64,000 nucleotides of DNA from Pieris napi. Lineage: Eukaryota; Arthropoda; Insecta; Lepidoptera; Pieridae. A program made the position numbers and the translations under genes. Below, piece after piece: positions 12,501 through 21,840 of this stretch. The stretch's first letter is position 1. Each line of letters begins with the position of its first letter. The DNA lies in assembly GCF_905475465.1 (NCBI RefSeq), contig NC_062256.1, positions 3,481,662 through 3,545,661 on the forward strand. Direction: 5' to 3'. Under the pieces are notes generated by a model. The model had not been told where the DNA came from. It did no database searches and saw only the letters and a program-made list of their open reading frames with translations.

Positions 12501-15500
12501 AAATTAAAATTATAAATAATGGTGATAGAGTTCCGGGAGTTCGGAGTTTTTTATTGGAAATTTCCTCCTCTTTCAGAATCTTTTTTTGAAATTTCTTAAA
12601 TATTTATAGTTTATTAAATATTGGCAAAAAACAAAATGCCATTCATCAGTAATTGTTTATAACTTTTGCAATTTTTTATGTGCTAATACACGCTTTTGGC
12701 ACATTTATCTAGACGTCATTCCGGATCCAATGAGCATATTTAAGAGCAGTATCTCTATTTTGTACCATTTTCAACTTGTCGACTAGACTAACACGCATAG
12801 TCGAAATAACCATGTGAATACTGTATATTTGTGTGTTGGAAATAAATAGATATTTAGCCACCTAACCAGCTTTTTTATATGATATAGATTTATCATTATA
12901 TATTTTTTAGTTATATTTGTGTACTTTTTTTATATCCCAGATGGAAATGCATATATTTTCAAATCTACAGGCAATAAACGTTACACAGTCAGTGAGCGGA
13001 TCATAGTTGCCATTTACAAATTGTTACCCTCTTAAGGCCTTATCCCAGCACGAATTGCTGTGTCAGTGTCTCGGGGTGGACTGCGGTGCGCAGAAAGGCG
13101 CGTCGCGTCGGCCCGTAATAACAATTAGTTATGTAAAACATTAAATTAATGTAATTTTATCATTTTTTTTTTCTGAAATGAATTACTTGGCTTGCGATTA
13201 AATATATCGTGTAAATTTCAAAATTAATAAAATGAATTCCAAGTGTTAAAAATTGGCTATGTTTGGATTTTTTTTCTGTCGAGCTAAGTTATTTTAATCG
13301 TGTATCGATCTTTCAAAATGGATACATAAACTACTCAACTCCACCATATATTTTTTCCATTCGCCCTACTTCAAGAAACGATAACGAAAAATGGAAAGAA
13401 ACAATGTACTTTTTTGGAGTTTGGCGATAGGATAGGTCCTTAATTAGCGCTTAAAAAACAGTAAAACATACCGAGAATCATGAACAGCCTTCAAATAACA
13501 ATGTGGTGATGAATAATGTAAGAAAACTTGTGTTCTATCCGCGTACGTCTTTTCGTTCGCAGCGCTGAAACAATTATTAAGGTTTATTTCGTTTGTCACA
13601 CAGGACACGATAAAAACATTTTAACTCACGCGATCAAAGCGTCGATGTTTCTGAACCATGTTCTGGCTGAATAATACCCATTTCGACTGCCCATCATCAC
13701 CAGTATATGTTTGGTTTTGTAATATGGCGCTTGGCGGAATTTCATTAGTGATATGAATAGGTTTACCTATAATTAAGGCGTGAGTAAGTAAAAAGCAGTG
13801 TTGGCCTAGTGGCTTTAGCGTGCGACACTCATCCCTGAGGTCGTAGGTTCGATTCCCGGCTGTGCACTAATATAATCTGTTTAAGTGCGTATTTAACATT
13901 CGCTTGGACGCTGAACGAAAACATCCTGAGGCTTGTCAAAAAAAGTCGACGGCGTGTGTCAGGCACAGGAGGCTGATCACCTACTTATTATTAGATTGAC
14001 AAATGGTCATGATACAGAAATCTGAGGCCCAGACTTAAAAAGGTTGTAGTGCCATTGATAAAAACGGTGGATTTATTAATTTTTATTTCAGAGTGAAGAA
14101 GTACTTACTCGTTCTTCAATATTAGTGAAAGTCTTCTCGCTGGTAACAAGCAGTGGGTCAAAAGAAGAGACGCTAAAACAGAAGCCTGGAGGGGACCAAT
14201 ACCCATCGAATAGTTTGTTTGTATATATGTCCGTTTCCATACCTGGTAAGAAGAAATGACAAATTTCTATTATTATATTTCTTAAAAAAAACAAGTACGT
14301 ACATATTTTTTTAAAATGCATCCTTGAAAAAAGCTTTGGGCACAGGTAAATAATCACTTAGGGGCCTCATAGCCTAGCGGTCTTATTAAGTGGCAGCTAG
14401 GTGAGGGGTACCGGGTTCGATTCCCGGTTCGAGGGCAAGTTTTAATTTAATTTAAATTTGTTCTCGGTCTTTGGTAGGGTTGTGCGGTACCGGGCGAGTG
14501 CTTAAAACCGTACATGGAGGAATTTCTAAAGAATTTCTTCTATTCCGAATTTCTAAAGACAAGCACGAATTATAAAAAAAAACTATACTTGACGCTGGCT
14601 AATGCACAAATCGTGCCAGAGCCATTAAAAAAAAAATCACTTACCAAGGTCGTCACTCCCCCTCCACAGAAACTCCAAAGCATTCATGTCCATCCTAACC
14701 AGTTCATCATCAAAGCTAATGGGATTGACAAAGAGACCATCGAAACCCATCTGAGCCATTAGAGACGCGTATTCACGGGAATGGCCGAACACATCCGATT
14801 GCCACGCCACAAGTGGTTTCGCACAAGATAAAAATGTTCGATTTAATTTTCTGTAAAGACAAATAAAGAAGGTAAATTTTTTGCTATCTCAGTAGTCGAG
14901 TTAAAAAAAAAAATATGTTTATTATGGAACATAAGATACATGTATCACTTATTCCACGTCATTAAATTTGAATTTGTAGGCATCTCTACTCATCGGCAAA
15001 GAAGACAGAGGGTGTAGGCCGAGAGAAAAAGCCGGCGTAAAAAACTCTCGGTACTCTTTTAAAATCGCAAATCATCAAACAACACTTATTTTAAAACAAA
15101 TATCGCAAATTAATTAGAGGTAGCCGGTCTAGCACAAGTCCCAGGCCAATATCAACTAGATAATCGTTGACTTTATAGTAAGCCTTTTTACACAGCTTTT
15201 CTTTTATACATTTCTTAAATTTATTGAAAGGCAGAGATAAAAGAGCCAAGACAGTAGACACGAGAGTTGTAACATATATCCCATGTTTAATACGTTTTTG
15301 ACATACCTACATAATTTTCTTAGCGAAAGCTGTAGTTTCCGCTGTCCATAGACGGACAGTTTTGCTCAGGAACTGCTCGAGCGGTCCGTTTATTGAGAAT
15401 ATGAATTTAGTATGGAAACTGCAGATCGCCGTGCGGCGACCGCATATTGCAGTCGGTCTTGACTTCAACATGCGGTCCGTCTATAGCTCGCTTTAGGTTT

Positions 15501-18500
15501 TATTTGAAACCAATGACGTTACAACTTTTTGGGCCTAAGATTTTGGTACTTAAAAAATGTTTTATAATTTTTGTCAATTTTTACCTTAAAGAGTAGGTAT
15601 AGCTGTCTATAATAGATTGGTAACTGGTTGTTGATTCCTCGTTCATTCCCCAACCACCTCCAACAATTGTGAGACGTCCTTGACGAAGAAGTTGGTATAC
15701 CATACGTCGTACTGAAAACAAGCGCCTATTAATCCGCAGAACTAAACTACAGGTGTATATGAAGTTCAGTGCCTAATCCATAATCTGGGGTATACCGATT
15801 GGAATATCTAGCCTGGACAATACAAATCCAGGAAAATATCTGTAGGAATGATAATAATGTATAATTAAATAAAAAAAATATGTTGGATGCGTCTGTTAGA
15901 AGCATTTATTGGGGCATATATGGTCCTGTATAAAATACAGCTTAACATACCAGTACCATCACGCCTCGCCCACCAATAGAAGAAATATGGAAGTTCAGAG
16001 TCGGACAACGTGAATCTGAAAGAGGATCACAGAATACGTATTTTTATTTGAATCTTATATTATGTTTGGCCATCGAAGGAAAATATTGCGGTTTGAGATA
16101 TTTATTTCTAATTAAGCACATTACATGAGACAATATACTCGTACAATAATACATTACGCTTATAAATCAATTGTATATTACAATAGTAAAAAGTACAACA
16201 GCAGGCAAGAAACAGAAGTCTTAGACAAAACGATGGTAATTACAATTATTTTATAGTTACAATACAAAAAAGAAAACTAGATAAAAGAATACAAAAAAAC
16301 AACCATGAATAATATATAGAATTCATTTAAAACATAATACACAAATTATTTTAAACCCGTAATAAGCACAAGGCAATCCCAATTAGACAATAACAGTATC
16401 TAAATTGTGTTTACAAACATCTCACAATATATAAAAGCTATGCACTGAGCGTACCGATTTTTGACGTTCAAAGGTGCCATTTTAGGTTTAATTGAAATAA
16501 ATGATTTGATTTGGATTTCAAAGGCACTTGCGAGTATTCTGGCAGTGTGTGTCCATGGGCGTCGGTATCACTTAACATCAGGTGAGCCTCCTGCTCTTTT
16601 CTATAAAAAATAACCTATATTTATTCCCTAGACATAGAAATTCGATATTATATTCGATAAAAATAATAATAATAATAAATCGTTTATTTTCCCATTCACA
16701 CAATCAGCCATATAAATAAAGGCAAGTAAATGTGATATTATAAAGTCATATAAAATAAAAAAATCATCCAACACTTATTTTAAAACAAACATCGCAAATT
16801 AATTAGAAGTAGCCTGTCTATCAACGAGACCTATCTATATCTATCTGTCTATCAACGAGACGAGGCCCTTTTATCAACGAGATAACAATCGTTAACTTAT
16901 TAAAAACATTAACATAACGTCATAATAATAAGTTGAGTTTTTTATAATTGTTATCAAACTTATGGTCTAAATACTTTCCCTGTAAGGGTACCTTGTCTTA
17001 AACATTTAATCACCTTGAAAGCATTACACCAAGTGCCGATTCTATAAATAATAAACAACGACGTGGAAACACGAGCTCAATGTAGTTCTTTCAATATCCA
17101 TAGCGGATGTATATTGTACGAATAGTAATATGTGGATGTATATTGTACGAATAGTAATATGCGGATGTATATTGTACGAATAGTAATATGCGGATGTATA
17201 TTGTACGAATAGTAATATGCGGATGTATATTGTACGAATAGTAATACTTACTTTCGTTCATCATTTGCCCAAAGTTCGGTGATCGTCGCATCTAACACCA
17301 TTTTCATGTTATCCATGGTTGCTGCTATTGGAAGTTCCACTGGAAACATAGCAAACGAATAATTAGAACACATATAGCGTCAATCCTAGGTTCGAATTTA
17401 GTATCACTTTAGACAAATACAATAAAATAAAAGAACTATGTTTTTTTGATATCCTAGGTTGAATAGCACATCCCCTGCCCCCGAAAGAAGCAGGTGTGTG
17501 TGGGTCTAATCCCACCAAGAATCTCTGCTATTCAGAGACTGGGTAAGCAATACCCACAAAAACCACTTCGGGTAGTTCCTACAAGACCGCGTTAGAGAGC
17601 CTCCGGAGTTTACTACTGGGGCCTCAACGGCTAAACTGTTACGATCCAGACCTCCAGAGCAGTATACATTAAATAGGAGATAGGAGTTGGGTATCTTCTC
17701 TTATTTACTTCGCGTTTTCTGACCCTAGTATTCGTCCTAGAGCGTTCATCCACGTTCTGCGGTCTCTCTTTTTGTCAGCTATGAATTGTCCTGACAAAAA
17801 TCGTGGTAAGATAGCGAATACAATGACTTCTTATTGTGAGCCAACGACGAATTTGTCGTAATTCATCGTTTTGTTTTCCAAAGTTTTTATACCCTAGATA
17901 AAGTATGAAGAAATTAGAAACCATATTTTTAAAACATATAATTCATTACGTTTAATATTTGATAGGTTTTTATTTATTTATTTAAGAAACAAAAACAGAT
18001 TCATCCCTATAAAATAAAATAAAACGTTTGTGTACTTATGTACACGCGTTAGAAGTAAGTATGCTTCTTTGGCGTAACTAAAATCTACTAACTAACGTAA
18101 ATCTTTTCAAAAATTGTATTCGACGTTTGTAGAAAATACTAACAATAGAAAAAAGGTATTTATATTAATGCAAGGTACTAATGCATTGAAAGTTTTATTA
18201 TAACGCATTATCTAGTTAAATAAAGTTTATTTAAATATCACAAAACAAATATTTCTCCATAATTAAAGAAATTGACATTTTTATTTTAAAATGTTGACTA
18301 TGCTTACTTCAGGGTGTCAATTTTTTGTGACGGTGTGCGCGCGCATCGTAAAAATTTACCCTCATAATTTTTCTGTAACGCGCCAAAAGAAGTAGAACTT
18401 CAAAAAAAAGTAAAAAAATTGTTTCTGATAGGTCAACAGGGTCCAATCACAGCGTCACAGTTTCTCGTTCTGTTTCACCAACCACAATCTATCGGATCAT

Positions 18501-19230
18501 ACCTGTGGGATCGAAATCACCACCCGTCCAGTAATCGTCGAAATATTTTGAAAAACCCAGCTCAGCGTGCGAATGCGGCACAATGTGGACATTGATGCGG
18601 TCTTCTGATAATTTCGGGCAGGCCTGAAAAAAAAAAAATTAAAAAAAAAGAACAAAATTAAAAAAATCAGTCTTGACTTAACACAAAACTGCTGTGTGTC
18701 AAATTCAATTAGTTGTGGAGGAAGGACGGTTCTGCTCTTCCTCTGACCCAAAGGGATCCTCCCTTCGACCAGTCTAACCACTGACTGGCCGGCCTGGAGT
18801 GGCCCTGGCAAATTTTTTTCTACTATGGAATGTCGCTTTTGGCCTTAAGGGTCTTTACAGCTCAGCTGGAGCTGTATTGGCGAGCGTACCTCGGCTGGCA
18901 TAGGCTTTTCCCGTGACTACTGACTACCCCTGCTCTAGTATTTGCTATGCTTTCAGAAACTATATATTTTTTTCGACGTATACAGATACAGTGTTGGCCT
19001 AGTGGCTTTAGCGTGCGACTCTGCTTGTCCCTAAGGGCGTAGGTTCGAACCTGTCTGTGCACTAATAGACTTTCTCTCGACGGGCTATGAAATACAAAAT
19101 ATAAAAAAAAACGAAATATACTTACATCATAGCCGCATGCTTCCCCCAATTCTTTAAGGGGAGTCAATAAATCCACTATTTCTGGCTCCATAGAATATAC
19201 ACACAATACACAGAACAATAGTAAATACAT
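3582..19230 (-). CDS. GH38 lysosomal-type alpha-mannosidase paralogue, 18 exons
   Basis: Exons, minus strand: 19126-19230, 18503-18623, 17252-17339, 15951-16015, 15585-15711, 14645-14850, 14109-14242, 13630-13766, 13472-13564, 11486-11615, 10582-10654, 9763-9883, 8904-8994, 8017-8107, 7006-7596, 5844-6811, 5231-5717, 3582-4345. All introns are GT-AG, phases agree and no stop interrupts the 1463-residue product. It opens with a hydrophobic signal peptide (MYLLLFCVLCVYS). Family blocks follow in order: NVHIVPHSHAELGF, LLRQGRLTIVGGGWGMNEES, VAWQSDVFGHSRE, DDFIPYAYDKTAYLTGFYTS, VVQDHNIISG and KEVFIRYSTDLNNDGVFYTD. Known family members hydrolyse alpha-mannosides with a zinc-assisted Asp nucleophile. 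Here the zinc-ligand Asp is Glu56, the nucleophile Asp is Glu151, the conserved His-Asp is His432-Asn433, and the active-site Trp is Phe59. Catalysis may be changed or lost. About 470 extra residues sit in exons 15-16. The family call is secure; enzyme activity is not. Confidence 0.88.
4565..4815 (+). mobile_element. tRNA-derived SINE, family B
   Basis: Diverged SINE in mannosidase intron 17, antisense to the gene. Landmarks shared with the copy at 13795 are the remnant of a polymerase III B box (gaggtcgtaggt), a middle block with 'gtgcacatttaa' and 'gtcaggcacagaaggctgatc', and the 3' block 'aatctgaggcccagac'. The head is partly lost. Confidence 0.7.
5844..6811 (-). other. Mannosidase exon 16: Ser/Thr/Glu-rich mucin-like linker
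   Basis: This 968-base exon encodes about 323 residues (roughly 725-1047) dominated by Ser, Thr and Glu. It includes about six copies of a 9-residue repeat alternating SPTEQTSET and SPTEHTSEI, encoded by a 27-bp minisatellite at about 6340-6508. The exon keeps frame with both neighbours. It begins after the acceptor at 6813-6812 and ends at a GTAA donor, followed by an intron of only about 126 bp. Canonical lysosomal mannosidases have nothing comparable here. The composition suggests an extended, possibly O-glycosylated linker, which is inference. Confidence 0.75.
7899..7985 (+). repeat. short dispersed repeat, copy 1
   Basis: The segment with 'agccagtatgggccagcag' and 'cccatcggatttgg' has a second diverged copy at about 9990-10064 ('agccagtgtgggccaggag', 'ccccatctgatttgg'). 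Both are in introns of the mannosidase gene. The family is not recognised. Confidence 0.4.
9321..9524. mobile_element. MITE family 1 (CTGCCCTGCGATTCTG termini), copy 1
   Basis: A non-coding element with long imperfect terminal inverted repeats: the left end reads gcgattctgtaactcac and the right end is its reverse complement. The inner half-arms partly diverge. Family members also lie at 28629-28875 (most complete) and 32381-32515 (left half only). It sits in mannosidase intron 12. Confidence 0.75.
10303..10500 (-). mobile_element. tRNA-derived SINE, family B, inverted copy
   Basis: On the minus strand the order matches the copy at 13795: a tRNA-like head with 'ttggcctagt', then a block with 'gtgcacataag/catttaacaatcg', then 'gtcgacggcgtgtgatcacct'. 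It is diverged and lacks the 3' tail block. It lies in mannosidase intron 11. Confidence 0.6.
10998..11425. mobile_element. inverted pair of non-LTR 3' fragments
   Basis: Two copies of the dispersed non-LTR tail lie head to head: one plus-sense at about 10998-11149 (MPRTTTMWNQLPTEV in frame) and one minus-sense at 11150-11425 (TTSMWNQLPTEVFPNQFDL and FKKRAYQFLKSRQR in frame). Both are 5' truncated. They sit in mannosidase intron 10 and could form a hairpin in the pre-mRNA. Confidence 0.65.
12124..12788. repeat. foldback element with ~145-bp inverted arms
   Basis: The arm at about 12124-12268 is a near-perfect reverse complement of 12646-12788, separated by a loop of about 377 bp. The outer ends read GTCTAGTCGACAAG and its complement, each flanked by TA, which would fit a TA target duplication. 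No coding frame is seen. It lies in mannosidase intron 9. Confidence 0.75.
13795..14060 (+). mobile_element. tRNA-derived SINE, family B, well-kept copy
   Basis: The best copy of this family. The tRNA-like head has an A-box-like 'tggcctagtggc' and a B box 'ggttcgattcc'. The body has 'gtcgacggcgtgtgtcaggc' and the 3' end 'aatctgaggcccagac'. It is in mannosidase intron 7 and is not a functional tRNA gene, because the cloverleaf cannot be completed. Confidence 0.8.
14361..14636 (+). mobile_element. SINE family A, LINE-tailed, inserted at a splice donor
   Basis: The tRNA-like head has the B box 'gggttcgattcccgg'; the middle contains 'gttgtgcggtaccgggcgag'; the tail reads 'ggctaatgcacaaatcgtgc' and ends in poly(A). 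A 9-bp direct repeat, AATCACTTA, flanks the element at 14352-14360 and again ending at 14643 (its first As merge with the tail). On the gene's strand the insertion is inside the 5' splice site of mannosidase exon 6, whose GTAAGT (14644-14639) survives because of the duplication. The tail matches the 3' end of the LINE at 59200-59275. A second copy is at 54324-54549. Confidence 0.88.
17102..17246. repeat. 29-bp tandem repeat, about five copies
   Basis: The unit is about 29 bp and contains 'ggatgtatattgtacgaata'. There are about five head-to-tail copies with very few differences and no spacers. The array begins about five bases inside the intron that follows mannosidase exon 3 (donor at 17251). 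Confidence 0.9.
18036..18405. repeat. dispersed ~350-bp AT-rich element, copy 1
   Basis: The left end has 'gtacacgcgttagaag' with 'cttctttggcg', and the right end has 'gcgcgcatcgtaaaaattta' and 'acgcgcc' with 'agaagtagaacttc'. Matching elements occur at 29826-30178, 42515-42995 and 57325-57655, and related tandem units at 38612-38910. No coding frame is visible, so it is probably non-autonomous. Confidence 0.5.
18991..19070 (+). mobile_element. tRNA-like head of SINE family B
   Basis: Only the polymerase III head remains, with 'gtgttggcctagtggc' and a B box relic 'gtaggttcgaac'. It lies in mannosidase intron 1, just downstream of exon 1. Confidence 0.6.
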
Positions 19231-20240
19231 TGAAGTATTATTTTAATAGCCTGTCCCTTTGTCTATGTTTAAATAAAAAGACGCTAAATAAAAGCTGGTT
19301 TGTTCTGCATAATCATAAATTGTCGATACACTAATAATTATAAAATTATTTATACTTATATTAAATATATAATAATTATTTATCAAAGCCTATTCAATAA
19401 TTAAATATATAGGAAACACAATTAATAATTATTAAAAACGAACATGAACTTTGTTAAACACACTTCCAAATACTGAATTTCATTGATGCTATTGTTTACA
19501 AACAATTATTGTTTTGAACAATGTTTTTAAAACATAATTGTTTATTGTGATAAAACGTTCCCTTCTTTAATTAGGAAATCTGTAATGGAATTTATTTAAT
19601 GAGCATTCAGTCGTCAAGCGTCAGTGTGTGTATCTTATTTATTAATTTGGGGAAACAAAACAGATACAGATCTCTACACAATAAAAAAGTTAAAAAATAA
19701 AACATAAAATAAACACATTGGATGTATCCACAAAGTTTCACTAATAAAATGCATGATACAGAGCAAAGCAAAAAAAAAGATGACAGCAATTTATAAATCC
19801 GGAGAAAGACAAACGTACTAAAATCATCTAAAGAAGAAAGATACAAGGATTAGGACATTAATAGTTGTTTTACAGCCTCCACTGATAGACACTGTCAATT
19901 CTAGAGGGCTCGCGAGTGCGTTGCCTGCCTTTTAAGAATTGGTACGCTATTTTCTTGAAGGACTTTTAGTCGAAATGGTCCGAAAACACTTTAGCGGGCA
20001 GCTGGTTCCACATAGCAAAAACTGCCTTAAATCGTGGGAACACACGTGCTTGAGTAGATTATTATCATTCTTCAAAACAATACATACACATAGAACATTA
20101 AACAGTAATAGATTAAAATATTTACAAAATGGCTAACTACAAGTATTCCTATAGGAAATATTACCTAATTCCAGAACCTCCAACCTCGGGTATTTTACCT
20201 AACCTGTACCTAAGTATACCTAAGTATAATAACAACGAAA
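19231..20240. other. region 5' of the mannosidase gene
   Basis: This AT-rich stretch lies upstream of the mannosidase start codon on the minus strand and must hold its promoter, but I cannot place a core element. A minus-sense non-LTR tail fragment occupies about 19893-20038. Nothing else is recognisable. Confidence 0.45.
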
Positions 20241-20610
20241 ACGATGACCAAATTCCATGAATTGGGATTCGAATTGCTTCCACTGAATTATCCAGATTTG
20301 GCCCCCACTTTTTCCAGTTCTCAGACCTCAAGAGAAATCTCCAGAAATTTTGAAAGAGGTAATCGCCGAAACTGAAGACTATTTTGAGGAAGACAATAAA
20401 TAAAATTAAAAAAAAACCTGTTTTTTCAAGAATTCTTCTCTAAAAAGTTCTTTTGCAAGAAATATTATGTTTTTAGGAAAATAAATTACACTATCTATGT
20501 TTATTAACTAATTTTATTTTGAGAAAGACAAATTTTTCTATAACAATGGTATGACAGCTATAATCGTTGTATCGCTCTCGAAGGCATTTAAATAATCAAA
20601 TTCTATCAAA
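20240..20610 (+). pseudogene. mariner transposase remnant
   Basis: Plus-strand frames encode FHELGFELLP, then YPDLAP, and further on DKFFYNNGMTAI and NRCIALEG in another frame. These match in order the C-terminal part of mariner (DD34D) transposases: HP/YSPDLAP around the third catalytic Asp, then the terminal RW(N)CI.LEG block. Frameshifts, stops and a missing middle show it is dead. Confidence 0.65.
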
Positions 20611-20779
20611 GGGAAGATTTTTTCTACGTAGCCTACGAACTTTTTAGCCCACCAAATATTTTCTTTCAAGTCTATTGTGAGATTTCCTTCATACGAGTAT
20701 CTTTAAAAAGAAAACATGATGCACGAATCGAATATAAGATCATAGGAGAATCACACAGGTACATTTCGACTATAAATAG

Positions 20780-21272
20780 ATGTCGCAACCATCTAGCTTA
20801 ATTAGCCGTTCTATTAACAGCCTAGTCTCTTTACTAAACAGCGCCGTTCAACTAGCGGCCTGAATGATATTCAGCCATTTGATCAAACAGCTAGGCTAAA
20901 CTTGAATCGATGACGTTACATTAATTGTCTATCCTGTTCATTTCAATTTAGTTCCACTGTGCCATCTACTTCTGTCAATAAAGCAGCAGAAAACGACAAA
21001 TTTTATGATTTATTCTAAAGTTTAATGAAAAATTGTATGGAAGAGTATAGTGACACTAATGAGTTACATTTTGAATACATTAAATAAAGAATTTCTTATA
21101 TTATATATTTCAGCTTTTTTATTTCTGTCACATGATCGTACGAATTAGCCAGTTTATTTAATGTTGTAACAAATGCTATGACTGAATATCTTTCAGGCCG
21201 CTAGTTAAACGGCGCCGTTTAGTTAAAAGGCTAGGAAATTGAACGGCTTATTAAGCTATTTGGCTGCGACAT
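20780..21272. mobile_element. MITE family 2 with ~95-bp terminal inverted repeats
   Basis: The left arm starts tgtcgcaaccatctagctta and the right arm is its diverged reverse complement, ending ctatttggctgcgaca. Both arms contain a 'ggcgccgtt'-like core and 'ggcc(g)gctag'. The centre is non-coding. A one-arm copy is at 37289-37371. Confidence 0.75.
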
Positions 21273-21708
21273 ATATAATTGTATTTAGTTCAATGTAAAT
21301 GTCATGACAGTGAGCTAACAAGACAATGAGTGCCAATATAAAATAATTGATTGATGCATTGCCAATATTGTACGGCTAAGTGTGAAACGTTACATGAACT
21401 ATTTGGTTTCGCATTTTGTTTAACGTGTTCCCTTACACGTGCGCGTTCAAGTATTACGTCACGCAATGTTTCCAGATTATTGAACGTTTAGATAGTTTAA
21501 CGTTAATCAACATAAAAAACAAGTTCAAGAATTATTTTTATATGAATTTTTCGCGCTCCTAACAAGACTGCTATTCATGAATAGTAGTTTTCAAATGTAG
21601 CATTATTTCGATTATATTGATCTGTAAAATAAAAAACAGACTATATGATAATAGTTTTACATTGAAAACTAAAGAATATTGTGGAGTCCCTAAGAAACGT
21701 AGAGTTAA

Positions 21709-21717
21709 CTATATAAA
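21709..21717 (+). promoter_or_regulatory. possible TATA box for the repeat-protein gene
   Basis: The motif 'ctatataaag' lies about 130 bp upstream of the proposed ATG at 21841. It is a good TATA match, but in such AT-rich DNA this may be chance. Confidence 0.25.
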
Positions 21718-21840
21718 GTGGAAATATTTCCGTGGATCCCTAAAACTGATTCATCCCGGAAATTTTCCAATAAATCACACTGCCTCCCACTACAATAAAA
21801 CATCATTCCCTCATAGTTTGCCCGGTGAAAAAAACGTACC

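Noticed and set aside
13795..14480. tRNA genes suggested by 'ggttcgattcc' B boxes (also at 52840 and 54345)
   Set aside because: Each lies in a SINE head followed by SINE body and poly(A). None completes a cloverleaf with paired acceptor ends.
15328..15492. Possible small inverted-repeat element around 'gacggac'
   Set aside because: Complementarity between the ends is short and broken and no second copy was noticed.
17102..17246. Possible CRISPR-like array
   Set aside because: The 29-bp units are directly adjacent without spacers, in an intron of a eukaryotic gene; it is a minisatellite.
17091..17291. Repetitive Tyr-rich minus-strand frame
   Set aside because: It is mannosidase exon 3 read through its donor into the 29-bp tandem array.
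20545..20712. Minus-strand open stretch with ENIWWAKKFVGYVEKIF, looking like a terminal exon
   Set aside because: It overlaps antisense to the mariner remnant, has no identifiable upstream exons, and no known family fits.
21617..21840. Open frame with PKKRRVNYIKWKYF just upstream of the repeat-protein gene
   Set aside because: No donor of the required phase is available to join it to the exon at 22922, whereas the ATG at 21841 has one. It may be 5' UTR.
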